DNA of 64,000 nt from positions 1 to 64,000 of the forward strand of contig JADKID010000020.1 of the NCBI GenBank assembly GCA_016721425.1. The letters run 5' to 3'. The notes beneath the pieces are model-generated. The model ran no database searches. It had not been told where the DNA came from and saw nothing but the letters and a program-made list of their open reading frames with translations. The position numbers and the translations under genes are program-made. This document shows positions 48,327-56,847 of this stretch, one piece after another; positions within the stretch are counted from its first letter, which is position 1; each line of letters starts with the position of its first letter. The stretch is from Bryobacterales bacterium (GTDB lineage Bacteria; Acidobacteriota; Terriglobia; Bryobacterales; Bryobacteraceae).

Positions 48327-49271
48327 TCAGGGTTTAGGCGGTTTGATGCCCGGGATGTGGCCGTTGAACTTGAACGGCGAGGGCTTGTACTCTCCCACGA
48401 TGTCCACCCGGCTGTTCGCCTTGATCTTCTTCTCCAGGCCCAGCGCCCAGTAGCAGGCGTTCACCGTCATCCGCCGGACCCCCTCATTCAGCAGATCCTG
48501 CGAGGAGCCCATCGTCGTCGTGAACACCCGCCCATGCGTCTCCCGCGTCCACGCCACAGGCATCATCGGCTCGTTCTTCTCGCCCGCCACCGGCGGGTCC
48601 GTGGGCTGCATGCCAGTCAATACCTGCCCCAAGACCAGCGTTTGGCAACCGGACGGCAGCGGCAGCTTGGCCTTGTATACGTCGGTTGGCCCCCAGATTC
48701 CGTTCGCGCCACTGCCAATCCCCCGCAGGATCGGATGCTTCCCTTGCCCCGGCGCCACCACGCCCCGCGTGCTCTCCACCGCGTGCTTGCCATGATGGCC
48801 GATCCAGGTTTCACCCAGGATCTGACGCCCGAATCCGCCGTCCCACTCCTTGCTGTTGTAGTTCCAGCGCTTGTACGTCGGGCTCGTCTTGAAGTTAAAT
48901 GCGTGGGTCGAGGTGCGCCACGCCACAATCGGCTTGCCGGCCTCCACCCATTCCGCGATGTACTTCATCTGCTCATCCGGCAGGTCGCGGAATCGCAGGC
49001 ACATCATTAGCAGGTCCGCTTGCGCCAGCGCTTCCAGGCCAGGCAGATTGTCCGCCTGGTTGGGGTTGATGGTCCCGTCCTTTTTATCGATCGCGTACAG
49101 CACGGTGCATCGGAATCCGTGATGCGTCGTGAGGATCTTCGCCAGTTGCGGCAGCGCCTCCTCGGATCGATACTCTTCATCGCCGCTGACCAGGACAATG
49201 TGCTTGCCTTTGCCCGGTGAGGCGGCGGTCAGAGGGGCAGCAAGTGTAAGCAGAAACTGGAGGCGCGTCAT
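48327..49271 (-). CDS. Secreted ThuA-like protein
   Basis: Predicted 314 residues. A short signal (MTRLQFLLTLAAPLTAA) leads into a ThuA-like flavodoxin-type fold (PF06283-like) with HIVLVSGDEEYRSEEALPQL, QADLLMMCLRFRDLPDEQ, PIVAWRTSTHAF and HGRVFTTTMGSS. ThuA is linked to trehalose/sugar utilisation in rhizobia, and such domains are abundant in secreted proteins of acidobacteria and planctomycetes; whether this one is an enzyme is not known. The histidine residues typical of the family are partly present. It is a single gene between the ATPase and the TonB-like gene on the same strand. Confidence 0.8.
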   Translation of the reverse strand: MTRLQFLLTLAAPLTAASPGKGKHIVLVSGDEEYRSEEALPQLAKILTTHHGFRCTVLYAIDKKDGTINPNQADNLPGLEALAQADLLMMCLRFRDLPDEQMKYIAEWVEAGKPIVAWRTSTHAFNFKTSPTYKRWNYNSKEWDGGFGRQILGETWIGHHGKHAVESTRGVVAPGQGKHPILRGIGSGANGIWGPTDVYKAKLPLPSGCQTLVLGQVLTGMQPTDPPVAGEKNEPMMPVAWTRETHGRVFTTTMGSSQDLLNEGVRRMTVNACYWALGLEKKIKANSRVDIVGEYKPSPFKFNGHIPGIKPPKP

Positions 49272-49308
49272 GTCGCCTCCAGTTTATGCCCGCCCGGCGG
49301 TTCGCTGC

Positions 49309-50064
49309 TCAGCGATTCAACGTGAAGTTCACCGAGATGATGGTGTCCACTTCAATCGGATCCCCGTTCAACATCGTTGGCCGGTACCGCCACAGCCGCA
49401 CAGCATCCATCGCCGCCTGCACCAGCAGCGGATGCCCGCTCACCAGTTGCAGTTGCTGAATTGTGCCTGCGGTTCCGATCACAGCCTGGAACACCACCTT
49501 GCCCTCCACCCGCATCGAGCGCGCGATCGCCGGATACTCCGGGATCTTGCGGCTGATCACCAGCGCGTCCTGCACATTGCCGCCTACCCGCGTGCGCACA
49601 ATCGGCTTGGCCCGCTCCGGTTCTTTCACCACCACCACCGGCACCGGCGGCGCCTCCGTGCGCGTCATGCTGCGAACCAGGCTATCCACTACGCCGCCGC
49701 CGCCCTGGCCCGTGAAAATGCTGCCAGCCACACCCACTCCCACGGTTGCTCCGTCCGGCGGCTCCTCAATATGGGCCACCTTGCTGGGAATCGAGGCCGG
49801 CATGATCAGTACACCGTCCCGCAGTTGCCGCAGCGCTCGCGTGATGGTCCCCGTGACCGGCGTCGACGGAGGCGGAGCCGGAGCCGGCGAGGGTGGCGCC
49901 AGAAACAGCGTGTTGCCCATCATCGCTGTGGGGAGAAGATCCGGATTGAGGAGAGGGATCAGGACTCCTGTCCCGATCACGCTCACCTGAAGCAGAAGAG
50001 AAAGCGCCACTGGTGCGCCGCGGTGCGTCGTCGCCGTCGCCTGCACAAAGCTCTGCTCAAACAT
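49309..50064 (-). CDS. TonB-like energy transducer
   Basis: Predicted 251 residues. A hydrophobic helix near residues 18-40 (APVALSLLLQVSVIGTGVLI) acts as membrane anchor. A Pro-rich stretch follows (PPSPAPAPPPSTP). The C-terminal TonB domain (about 165-251) has YPAIARSMRVEGKVVFQAVI and LVQAAMDAVRLWRYRP, with the closing VDTIISVNFTL strand. TonB transmits the proton-motive force to outer-membrane receptors. ExbB/D genes are not adjacent; other copies probably supply them. Confidence 0.82.
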   Translation of the reverse strand: MFEQSFVQATATTHRGAPVALSLLLQVSVIGTGVLIPLLNPDLLPTAMMGNTLFLAPPSPAPAPPPSTPVTGTITRALRQLRDGVLIMPASIPSKVAHIEEPPDGATVGVGVAGSIFTGQGGGGVVDSLVRSMTRTEAPPVPVVVVKEPERAKPIVRTRVGGNVQDALVISRKIPEYPAIARSMRVEGKVVFQAVIGTAGTIQQLQLVSGHPLLVQAAMDAVRLWRYRPTMLNGDPIEVDTIISVNFTLNR

Positions 50065-50190
50065 AGGACTAACCTCTTTCTTTTGGTTGTCTACTGCTGA
50101 GCGCGGGCGCCTGCGCTTTTCATTTCCTGCCCGATTGGACTCCGCCGCCCCGGCTTTGTTCCCAGTAACAAAACCGATACAATTTCGACC

Positions 50191-51249
50191 ATGACCACGC
50201 GCCGCTCATTCAATCTGATGACCGCCAGCGCCACAGCCGCCTTTGCCGCCCCTGCGCGCCGCCCGCTCGATCCGCTGCCGCCCGGCATCAAGCTCAGCGT
50301 GCAGTTGCCCACCGAGCCCTCCGACGACGATCTCACCTTCGTCCGCCAGCTCGGCGTCCATTGGGTCAACATTCCCACCGGCGGCGCAGCCTCCACAGTC
50401 GAGAATTTCAAGCGCCTCAAAGCCAAGGTGGAATCCGTCGGGCTCCAGGTCTGGAACATCGGCAACAGCAACGTGCACAACATGCCGCAGGTCACCCTGA
50501 ACCTGCCCGGCCGCGAAGCAAAAATCGCCGAATACAAACAATACCTGCGCAACCTCGCCGCGGCCGGCATCTACTACACCACCTACGCCCACATGGGCAA
50601 TGGCATCTGGAGCAGTGAGCGCGAACTCACGCGCGGCGGCGCCTCATCGCGCGCCTTCGATGCCTCCAAAAACCCCAAGGGCTACTGGATCAAAGATGTC
50701 TTCGAGGGCGAACTCTCCCACGGCCGCCGCTTCACCGAAAACGAGATCTGGGACAACTACGAATACTTCATCCGCCAGGTTGTCCCCGTCGCCGAAGAGC
50801 TCGGCATCCGCATCGGTATTCATCCCGACGATCCGCCCGCGGTTGAGCTCGGTGGCGTGCCGCGCTGCATCTTCTCCAACTTCGAGGGCTACCGCCGCGC
50901 GCTCGAAATCGCCAACTCACCGAGCGTCGGCATGTGCCTCTGCTGCGGCTGCTGGCTGGAAGGCGGCAAACGCATGGGACGCTCCGCGGAGGACACAATC
51001 AAGTACTTTTCGGGTCAAAACAAGCTGTTTAAGGTGCATTTGCGCAACGTAAACGCGCCCATGCCGCACTTCGTGGAAACCTTCATCGACGATGGCTACT
51101 ACGATACCTCCAAGATCATCCGCGCCCTCAAGGACGTCGATTTCCGAGGCAATCTCATCGCTGATCACATCCCCGGCATGGTCGGCGGCCGCTATGCCGG
51201 CTTCGCCTACGCCATCGCCTACATGAAGGCCATGCTGGTGATGGCATGA
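50191..51249 (+). CDS. Sugar-isomerase/mannonate dehydratase-like protein, Tat signal
   Basis: Predicted 352 residues. MTTRRSFNLMTASATAAFAA is a twin-arginine signal. The TIM-barrel part resembles UxuA-type enzymes: LGVHWVNIPTGG, LQVWNIGNSNVHN, RIGIHPDDPP, FKVHLRNVNAPMPHF and GNLIADHIPGMVGG. It is related to the broken gene at 5789-6746 (same HxDDP and VHxRN motifs) but lacks its HENPYHG segment. Metal ligands in such barrels are usually two His, one Glu/Asp and one Cys; several candidates are present. Substrate unknown. Its stop overlaps the next gene's start (ATGA), tying it to lipid/polyprenol genes. Confidence 0.8.
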   Translation: MTTRRSFNLMTASATAAFAAPARRPLDPLPPGIKLSVQLPTEPSDDDLTFVRQLGVHWVNIPTGGAASTVENFKRLKAKVESVGLQVWNIGNSNVHNMPQVTLNLPGREAKIAEYKQYLRNLAAAGIYYTTYAHMGNGIWSSERELTRGGASSRAFDASKNPKGYWIKDVFEGELSHGRRFTENEIWDNYEYFIRQVVPVAEELGIRIGIHPDDPPAVELGGVPRCIFSNFEGYRRALEIANSPSVGMCLCCGCWLEGGKRMGRSAEDTIKYFSGQNKLFKVHLRNVNAPMPHFVETFIDDGYYDTSKIIRALKDVDFRGNLIADHIPGMVGGRYAGFAYAIAYMKAMLVMA

Positions 51250-51917
51250 GCGAGTTTCAGCACGCGGCGCGCCAGCAGACCAGCCTGCTCGCGCCCCTGG
51301 AGAAGAAGGCGCTGCTATGGCTGGCCGCCAACATGCCGCCGTGGATCAACTCCGATCACCTCACAGCGCTGGGCTTTCTCTCCATGGTCGCTGCCGGCTT
51401 CGCCTACTGGTACTCCGCCGTCGATCGCCCGCTGGGCCTCGCGCTGGTGGTGGTGTTCCTGATACTGAACTGGTTCGGCGATAGTCTCGATGGCACCGTC
51501 GCCCGCCAGCGCAACCTTCAGCGCCCGCGCTACGGCTTCTATATCGATCACATCCTCGATAGCATCGGCTCCGTCTTTCTCATCGGCGGCCTGGGTCTCT
51601 CCGGCCTCATGAGTCCGGCCATCGCCGCCGCGCTGCTCATCGCCTATCTGCTGCTCAGCATCGAGGCCTTCCTCACCACTTACTGCATCGGTAAGTTCCA
51701 GATTAACGCCGGCTTGTTCAGCCCCACGGAGCTCCGCGTCCTGCTCATCATCGGCAACGCCTGCATCTTCTGGTGGCCCATGGTGGATCTCTTTGGCCGG
51801 CAGTACAAGCTCTACGATGTCGGCGGTGTTTGCGGGGCGGTTGGGATGCTGGCCATCCTGCTCTACTTCACCGTCACCCACACCGTGCAGCTCTATCGCG
51901 AAGAGACTAAGTGGTGA
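51246..51917 (+). CDS. CDP-alcohol phosphatidyltransferase family protein
   Basis: Predicted 223 residues with about six membrane helices. The signature GDSLDGTVARQRNLQRPRYG then FYIDHILDSI matches D-x2-D-G-x2-A-R-x8-G-x3-D-x3-D, the metal and CDP-binding site of the family, with all four aspartates present. These enzymes swap CMP for an alcohol to make phospholipids or related polar lipids. Which alcohol is used cannot be read here. Stop and start overlap with neighbours on both sides. Confidence 0.88.
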   Translation: MSEFQHAARQQTSLLAPLEKKALLWLAANMPPWINSDHLTALGFLSMVAAGFAYWYSAVDRPLGLALVVVFLILNWFGDSLDGTVARQRNLQRPRYGFYIDHILDSIGSVFLIGGLGLSGLMSPAIAAALLIAYLLLSIEAFLTTYCIGKFQINAGLFSPTELRVLLIIGNACIFWWPMVDLFGRQYKLYDVGGVCGAVGMLAILLYFTVTHTVQLYREETKW

Positions 51918-52312
51918 AGCTGGGCTCGCGCTGGTTGAAGTTCAATGCTGTGGGCCTGATGGGCGTGGGCGTCCAACTCTCCGCTCTCTGGCTCTACACC
52001 AACGTGTTCGGTTGGCACTACCTGGTGGCTACTGCGCTGGCCGTGGAAACCGCTGTGCTGCACAACTACGTCTGGCACATGGCGTGGACGTGGCGGGATC
52101 GCGCCGGTGACGGCCAGTCGCCGGCCTCGCGTCTCGTGCGCTTCCACCTCGGCAACGGGCTGGTGTCGCTCCTCGCCAACCTGGCGCTCATGCGCTTCTT
52201 CGCCGGTGTGATGCACCTACCGCTCATGACCGCCAACGTTCTCAGCATCACCATCACGTCACTGCTCAACTTCGTCATCGGTGAGTTCTGGGTGTTCGCG
52301 CGTCCCCGCTGA
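51911..52312 (+). CDS. GtrA-like membrane protein
   Basis: About 133 residues from GTG 51911 or 51914, both overlapping the previous stop. Four hydrophobic helices: FNAVGLMGVGVQLSALWLY, LVATALAVETAVLHNYVWH, FHLGNGLVSLLANLALMRFF and NVLSITITSLLNFVIGEFWVF. This is the GtrA fold (PF04138), thought to help move undecaprenyl-linked sugars across the inner membrane. The conserved N-terminal F-x2-VG, mid-helix H-N and C-terminal FxxxExxVF pattern is visible. The glycosyltransferase usually found beside gtrA is absent from this operon. Confidence 0.82.
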   Translation: MVKLGSRWLKFNAVGLMGVGVQLSALWLYTNVFGWHYLVATALAVETAVLHNYVWHMAWTWRDRAGDGQSPASRLVRFHLGNGLVSLLANLALMRFFAGVMHLPLMTANVLSITITSLLNFVIGEFWVFARPR

Positions 52313-52334
52313 AGGGCTCTTTCACAGGGCGAGC

Positions 52335-52835
52335 CTAGAATCTGCCTGCATCGACCTTGGCGACGACCTCAGCAGTGACCTCGTCGTAGCTCAGTATGCG
52401 CTTGCCTTTGTGGTCCTTCAGGAAATCCTGGGCATCTTCCCTGGTGGCCAGCGGCACGAGCTCGTGCCCCATCGGCCCCATGACGTCCGCACCGATCACG
52501 TAGAGCGCCTTACGGGCGTCGATCTTCTCAAGATTGTAGAAATCCGTGACGACGATCAGCCGGATGTTCTCGCGTTTCCGCTTGGGCGCATACTTCTGCA
52601 AGGCCTGCAGGAACTTAAACATATCTTTGGCGCCATCGAAATGATGAGTGTGCCCATCGTTCCACACGACGCTGGCGGTCCAGTTCGGATATTTGCTGAC
52701 AAGCATCCCGCAGACCGGGCAAAGATCCATCGGTCCAGGCTTGGGAGCGGACGGCGGTGCGGCGCCGCTAGCCACGCCGGCCCACGGCGCCGCACAGAGC
52801 GCGAGCAAAAGCGTTGCTGCGGCCAGGCGGATCAC
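52335..52835 (-). CDS. nosL: NosL-family copper-binding protein
   Basis: Predicted 166 residues from GTG 52835. The signal (MIRLAAATLLLALCAAPWAGVASG) indicates export. The copper motif DLCPVCGMLVSK (C-x2-C-G-M) and the following HTHHFDGAKDMFKFL are the NosL signature; VIGADVMGPMGHELVPL supplies a further Met-rich part. Characterised NosL is a copper chaperone for nitrous oxide reductase. No nosZ is in the window, so here it is better described as a NosL-type copper chaperone. It overlaps the preceding gene's stop by one base (TAGTG). Confidence 0.85.
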   Translation of the reverse strand: MIRLAAATLLLALCAAPWAGVASGAAPPSAPKPGPMDLCPVCGMLVSKYPNWTASVVWNDGHTHHFDGAKDMFKFLQALQKYAPKRKRENIRLIVVTDFYNLEKIDARKALYVIGADVMGPMGHELVPLATREDAQDFLKDHKGKRILSYDEVTAEVVAKVDAGRF

Positions 52836-53431
52836 TATTCCGGCTTCTTCTGCATGCGCTTGAGCCGCTCTTCGCGATTCTTGCGGCTCATGGCAACCGA
52901 TTCCGCAATGTCCGTGTAGGCAGCCAGCAGCGCCTTGTCAAAATCGCCGATTTCGCCACCGTTGGCGGCCTTGGAGGCTTCGGCTGCCGCCACGGTGCTG
53001 TAGGCGACCTTGCTGCGTCGGGTCATCACTCCGCGGAGCGAACTGCCAATGAGAAAGCTCGCCTTCTCGGCGTCGGCCAAAGGCTTGATCTCCTCCGCGG
53101 ATGCGTTGTCGCCCACCCAGATCGCCTTGGTTCCACGTCCCAGGTTGAGCGACAGGCTGGTGGCGGCGCAGCGAATCGAGCAAACGCCTTCGGCTGTGTC
53201 ATCTCCATAGTGGACGAGCATGCGGGAATGGTGAAACCTCTTGCGATCCATGCCGCAGTAGTTGCACTTCTGGTACTTCTCGATGTCGTTTACCTGCGGC
53301 TCAGCGTCGGTCGGCTTCTTCGCAGCCGGCGCCATCATGCCGCTGCCGTGCTGCGCTTCCAGCGCGGTGGATGCCAGGATGACGGTCCCGGCCGTGGCAA
53401 GAGAGAGATGGAGCACTTCTCGACGTTTCAT
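52835..53431 (-). CDS. NosL-like Tat-exported protein
   Basis: Predicted 198 residues. MKRREVLHLSLATAGTVI is a twin-arginine signal. The motif KCNYCGMDRKRFHHSRMLVHYG (C-x2-C-G-M then HH) is a second NosL-like metal site; EGVCSIRCAATSL adds two more cysteines. The C-terminal ~90 residues are helical and charged. It is transcribed just upstream of nosL and overlaps it. A 142-base leader upstream holds a GCCCTG...CAGGGC hairpin (53461-53477). Confidence 0.78.
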   Translation of the reverse strand: MKRREVLHLSLATAGTVILASTALEAQHGSGMMAPAAKKPTDAEPQVNDIEKYQKCNYCGMDRKRFHHSRMLVHYGDDTAEGVCSIRCAATSLSLNLGRGTKAIWVGDNASAEEIKPLADAEKASFLIGSSLRGVMTRRSKVAYSTVAAAEASKAANGGEIGDFDKALLAAYTDIAESVAMSRKNREERLKRMQKKPE

Positions 53432-53460
53432 AGGACATTCCCTTCAACAGACTGCAATCT

Positions 53461-53477
53461 GCCCTGCCTCACAGGGC
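53461..53477 (-). promoter_or_regulatory. Short hairpin in the leader of the NosL-like gene
   Basis: GCCCTG (53461-53466) and CAGGGC (53472-53477) make a six-base stem with a five-base loop, 30 bases before the start at 53431. No T-run follows on the minus strand, so it is not a classic terminator; it may be a regulatory structure. Confidence 0.3.
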
Positions 53478-53573
53478 ACCCAATCTCGCAATATTAGCGG
53501 ATTTGTGGAGGCTATACCCGTGGCAAATTGTCGCACGGGCCTCCCGGATCAACCCGCGCGATGGGAACACACT

Positions 53574-54575
53574 CTACGATCCGAGGAGGATGAGGCTAGA
53601 CCTCACGATCATCACCGTGGCGGCGGCGGCGAAAATGGCGAAGCCGGCGAGCGCAATCGCCGAGAGCCGCCCAGAAACTTGCGGAACGATATCCCTCAGG
53701 CTTGGCACGCCGGCGAAGGGTCGCACCGCCCCGGCGCCGAGTCCTGCGGCCGTGGCGGCGAACAGGGGCAAGTAGAGCCAATAGCCCTGGAAGTGATACT
53801 CCGGTTTGAGCAGGCAGAACGGGCAGTGATGGTGCGGATGCTCGTAGACGTAAAGGGACACGAAGGAAAGAATGCCCGCGATGGCCCCGGCGAATGCGGC
53901 CAGGCTGGCCAGCGCCACGACGTAGCCGCCTCGCTTTCTCAGCGCGCCGTAGCCGGCGGCGGCGATCGCCACGAAGAGCGTGCCGTAGAAGACGATCATG
54001 GCCGGCAACGGGGCAAGCGTGGAAAGGTCACCCGAAAGTCCCTTGGCCGCGCCGGAGAAGAGTCTGGCGCAACACGACGTGATGACGTCGGCCCGGAGGC
54101 CGAGAAAGTAATGTAACTCCAGGGTGAAGGTCGCCAGCAGCGCCGGCGCCATGCCCAGCAGTAAGGCGTACTTAACGCGAACCAGGGGATAGTCCGGAGC
54201 TTGAATATCGACGTGGTGGATCGCTAGCCACATGGCCGCCAGGAAGAACACCGCTATCTGAGCGGTCAATGCCGGCAGTCCGTAGGCGTTGACATTGAGG
54301 GCGCCGGCCGCGCACATGGCGCCCACAAACAGCGCCGCCATCTTATCGGCGTTGAAGACGAACAGCAGCAGAGCCAGAAACTGCGTGGCTAGGACTAAGC
54401 TCAGCAGCGTCGACATCAAATACGTACGCCGCTCCAGCACCAACTGTCGCTCGCTGCCGCTGGCGAGATTCCAGTGCCGGATCACGGCAAGGGCGAATGG
54501 CGCAATTGCCAACATCATGGCAACGTTCGCCGCCGATGCCAGCAGGAGCGCGATGATCGCGGGCTGGAACAACAT
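53574..54575 (-). CDS. Polytopic membrane protein of the NosL cluster
   Basis: Predicted 333 residues with about eight to nine hydrophobic helices (AIIALLLASAANVAMMLAIA; STLLSLVLATQFLALLLFVF; TAQIAVFFLAAMWLAIHHVD; a final one AIALAGFAIFAAAATVMIVR). A central EHPHHHCPFCLLKPEYHFQG loop has three His and a C-x2-C, a plausible copper or heme site. No family name recognised. It is directly adjacent to the ABC ATPase (no gap), so it is probably part of the same membrane complex. Confidence 0.72.
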   Translation of the reverse strand: MLFQPAIIALLLASAANVAMMLAIAPFALAVIRHWNLASGSERQLVLERRTYLMSTLLSLVLATQFLALLLFVFNADKMAALFVGAMCAAGALNVNAYGLPALTAQIAVFFLAAMWLAIHHVDIQAPDYPLVRVKYALLLGMAPALLATFTLELHYFLGLRADVITSCCARLFSGAAKGLSGDLSTLAPLPAMIVFYGTLFVAIAAAGYGALRKRGGYVVALASLAAFAGAIAGILSFVSLYVYEHPHHHCPFCLLKPEYHFQGYWLYLPLFAATAAGLGAGAVRPFAGVPSLRDIVPQVSGRLSAIALAGFAIFAAAATVMIVRSSLILLGS

Positions 54576-55253
54576 TCAGGCGTCCCCTACAATCCGGCCG
54601 TCGCGCAAGGCCACCAAGCGCTGCACAACCGGCGATTCAATCACTAGCGGGTCGTGGCTAGTGAGCAGAATCGTTCGCCTCTGTACGGCCAGTGTCTCCA
54701 GAATGTCCAGAAACTCCTTTGAGAGCGCCGTGTCCAGATTGGCGGTCGGCTCGTCGGCAATGAGCACCGCGGGATCGTTGATGAGGGCGCGGGCGATGGC
54801 CACCCGCTGCTGCTCGCCGCCGGAGAGCCACTCCACGCGGGCCTTGCTGCGGTGGCTGAGCCGGAGCGAGTTCAGTAGCGATTCGGCGCGATCCTGCAGC
54901 GCGCGCCAGTCGCCTCCCAACGGATAGGCGGGCAGCATCACGTTTTCCACCGCCGACAGTCCCCGGATCAGATTGAACTGCTGGAAGATGAAACCAAACG
55001 TGCGGCGGCGGATTCCCGTCAGGAATCGTTCCGGCAGGCCGGAGATGTCGCGGCCCTCCAGGCGCACCCGGCCGCTGGTTGGCCTCGCCAGGCAGCCCAG
55101 TACCGTCAGCAGCGTCGTCTTGCCGGAGCCACTCGGCCCGAAGAAGACCGTCACTTTCTCCGAAGGGAGCGTGAGATTGATGTCACGGAGAGCCCAGAAT
55201 TCGTTATCGCGTCCCTGGTTGAAAGCTTTGTGAATGCCTGTCAGTTCAATCAT
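54576..55253 (-). CDS. ABC transporter ATPase, LolD/MacB type
   Basis: Predicted 225 residues. Walker A FGPSGSGKTTLLTVLG, Q-loop FIFQQFNLI, signature LSGGEQQRVAIARALIND, Walker B AVLIADEPTANLDTALS and H-loop LLTSHDP are all intact. The family (with FtsX-like permeases) powers lipoprotein release, efflux or, next to NosL, copper-site maturation (NosF-like). It pairs with the permease that starts two bases upstream in the operon. Confidence 0.9.
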   Translation of the reverse strand: MIELTGIHKAFNQGRDNEFWALRDINLTLPSEKVTVFFGPSGSGKTTLLTVLGCLARPTSGRVRLEGRDISGLPERFLTGIRRRTFGFIFQQFNLIRGLSAVENVMLPAYPLGGDWRALQDRAESLLNSLRLSHRSKARVEWLSGGEQQRVAIARALINDPAVLIADEPTANLDTALSKEFLDILETLAVQRRTILLTSHDPLVIESPVVQRLVALRDGRIVGDA

Positions 55254-55255
55254 GG

Positions 55256-56401
55256 CTAGCCGCGCATTACGGAATCAGGATCGGTCACCGCGGCGCGCCA
55301 GATCGGCACGATCGTGGCCAACGCATACGGGAAAACAGTAAAGAAGAACAGCGTCGCAAGCTGAAACCCATCCACCACGGGAGTGAGCTCAAAGCGAGGA
55401 TACAGCACCGACCAGCCCTTCAGGACAGGCTCAAACAGCGCCGAGGAAAAGCGGAATACGTGCAGGTAAGCGGCGATATATCCCCCTAGAAACGCTGTCA
55501 GCGAGATCAGAGTACCCTCCCACAGCTTCATCCGGATCACGTCGCCCGTTTCCCATCCAATCGCCTTGAGTATGCCGATCTCGCGCTTTTCATCGGCCGA
55601 AAGGCCAGATGCCTTCTCCAGGGCGAAAATGCCGAACGCGATCATGGCGCCCGAGAGCAGAACCAGTACGATCCCCTCGCGCCAGTTGAAGATCGAGTCA
55701 TAGGTGCGCAGGATGTCCTGACGCAGGATCGCTCGCGAGTCCGGCAGCCGGCTGGCTAGCTTCGCGGCGATCGTGTTCAGCTCCTGCGGATTGGCGACTG
55801 TGAGCGCGATGTCCGTGTATTGCCCGGCAGGGTAGTCGAAAAACGCACGAAAGTCCTCCTCGCACATCAACACCAAGTCGGCGCTGACCAGCTCTGACTC
55901 CTCCGGGAAGACGCTGGAGATGGTGAAGGCAAAGAGCTTGCCGGAATAGGACTGGAACCACACCTGGGCGTTGACAGAGCGCCCCAGTGACCGGGCCAGC
56001 GCCGCGCCCACCGCGATCCGCCCGGGCCCCACCATCGTCCCAGCGTCTGCCGGCGGCGCCATGACCGTGTAGTTGGCCTTCTGCGCGGGGTCATAGTAGT
56101 AGCCCCACAGGCGGCCTTCCTTCTTCTGCACGCCCCGAATTCGCCCGATCTTGTCCAGGTAGCTCGACGGAATCAGGTCGTGGCGGCCCGCCATCATGCG
56201 CTGCACAATCACGTCTGGCGAGCGTGCCAGCACCAGCGCTGCTTCCCGCCGCAGCGCGTGTGTAAACAGCATTACGGAGGCCAGTAGGAACACGATGAGC
56301 GTGTAGACGAAAAGGAGAGTGAGGCTCTTCACCTTTCGCCGTGCCAATGAGGCTAGCGTGAAGTCAATCAGGTACTTCTGTTTTTCGATCCAGGTTTGCA
56401 T
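55256..56401 (-). CDS. FtsX/MacB-like ABC permease
   Basis: Predicted 381 residues. Helix at 25-47 (LTLLFVYTLIVFLLASVMLF), then a large periplasmic domain of about 190 residues, and three C-terminal helices (IVLVLLSGAMIAFGIFALEK, a pair near 300 and 355). ILKAIGWETGDVIRMKLWEG is the FtsX-family coupling helix. It forms the transmembrane unit of the ATPase encoded next. Its start overlaps the preceding small gene by about 38 bases. Confidence 0.85.
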   Translation of the reverse strand: MQTWIEKQKYLIDFTLASLARRKVKSLTLLFVYTLIVFLLASVMLFTHALRREAALVLARSPDVIVQRMMAGRHDLIPSSYLDKIGRIRGVQKKEGRLWGYYYDPAQKANYTVMAPPADAGTMVGPGRIAVGAALARSLGRSVNAQVWFQSYSGKLFAFTISSVFPEESELVSADLVLMCEEDFRAFFDYPAGQYTDIALTVANPQELNTIAAKLASRLPDSRAILRQDILRTYDSIFNWREGIVLVLLSGAMIAFGIFALEKASGLSADEKREIGILKAIGWETGDVIRMKLWEGTLISLTAFLGGYIAAYLHVFRFSSALFEPVLKGWSVLYPRFELTPVVDGFQLATLFFFTVFPYALATIVPIWRAAVTDPDSVMRG

Positions 56402-56762
56402 GGTGGAGTGCTGAGGCTGATGGCGGCGGCAGCAGGGAGCCGCTGGGAAAGTGCTCGAGGGCGGCAGGATGATCCTGGAAAGCGCTATGCAGATCGGCCT
56501 GCGAAAGATGGCGGGCGTAGCGAGCCTCTGTGAACAGGCACAGATCGGTCAGCCCCAGCCGTCCCGCCAGGCCGGCTTCCCGGATCAGTCCCTGCTCGCG
56601 CCGGGAGCGCAGCCACGCGGCATCGGCAAACGTCATCAGGAACAATCCGCCGGCCAGGCCAAGAAAGGCCAGCGCACGGTGGGACCTTCTGGCCATCTTC
56701 GGATGGCCGGATCCGAGTCCTTCTGCCGCAGGTTCAGGTTGCTTCGGTTCTTCATCGCGCAT
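56364..56762 (-). CDS. Small single-pass membrane protein of the NosL cluster
   Basis: Predicted 132 residues. One hydrophobic helix (ALAFLGLAGGLFLMTFADAA, residues about 29-48) follows a charged, Pro/Glu-rich N-terminus. The rest has TDLCLFTEARYARHLSQADLHSAF and a PSGSLLPPP tail, with an unpaired Cys and several His. No family recognised. The overlap with the permease start and its place in the operon argue that it is a real component rather than a shadow. Confidence 0.55.
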   Translation of the reverse strand: MRDEEPKQPEPAAEGLGSGHPKMARRSHRALAFLGLAGGLFLMTFADAAWLRSRREQGLIREAGLAGRLGLTDLCLFTEARYARHLSQADLHSAFQDHPAALEHFPSGSLLPPPSASALHHANLDRKTEVPD

Positions 56763-56847
56763 AGGTAGACTTATCCTGAGTCAGAATGGAGCGCAAACTC
56801 GATCCGGTGATTCCGGCACCGGCAAAACATCTGCCGTTCGGGCAGGA

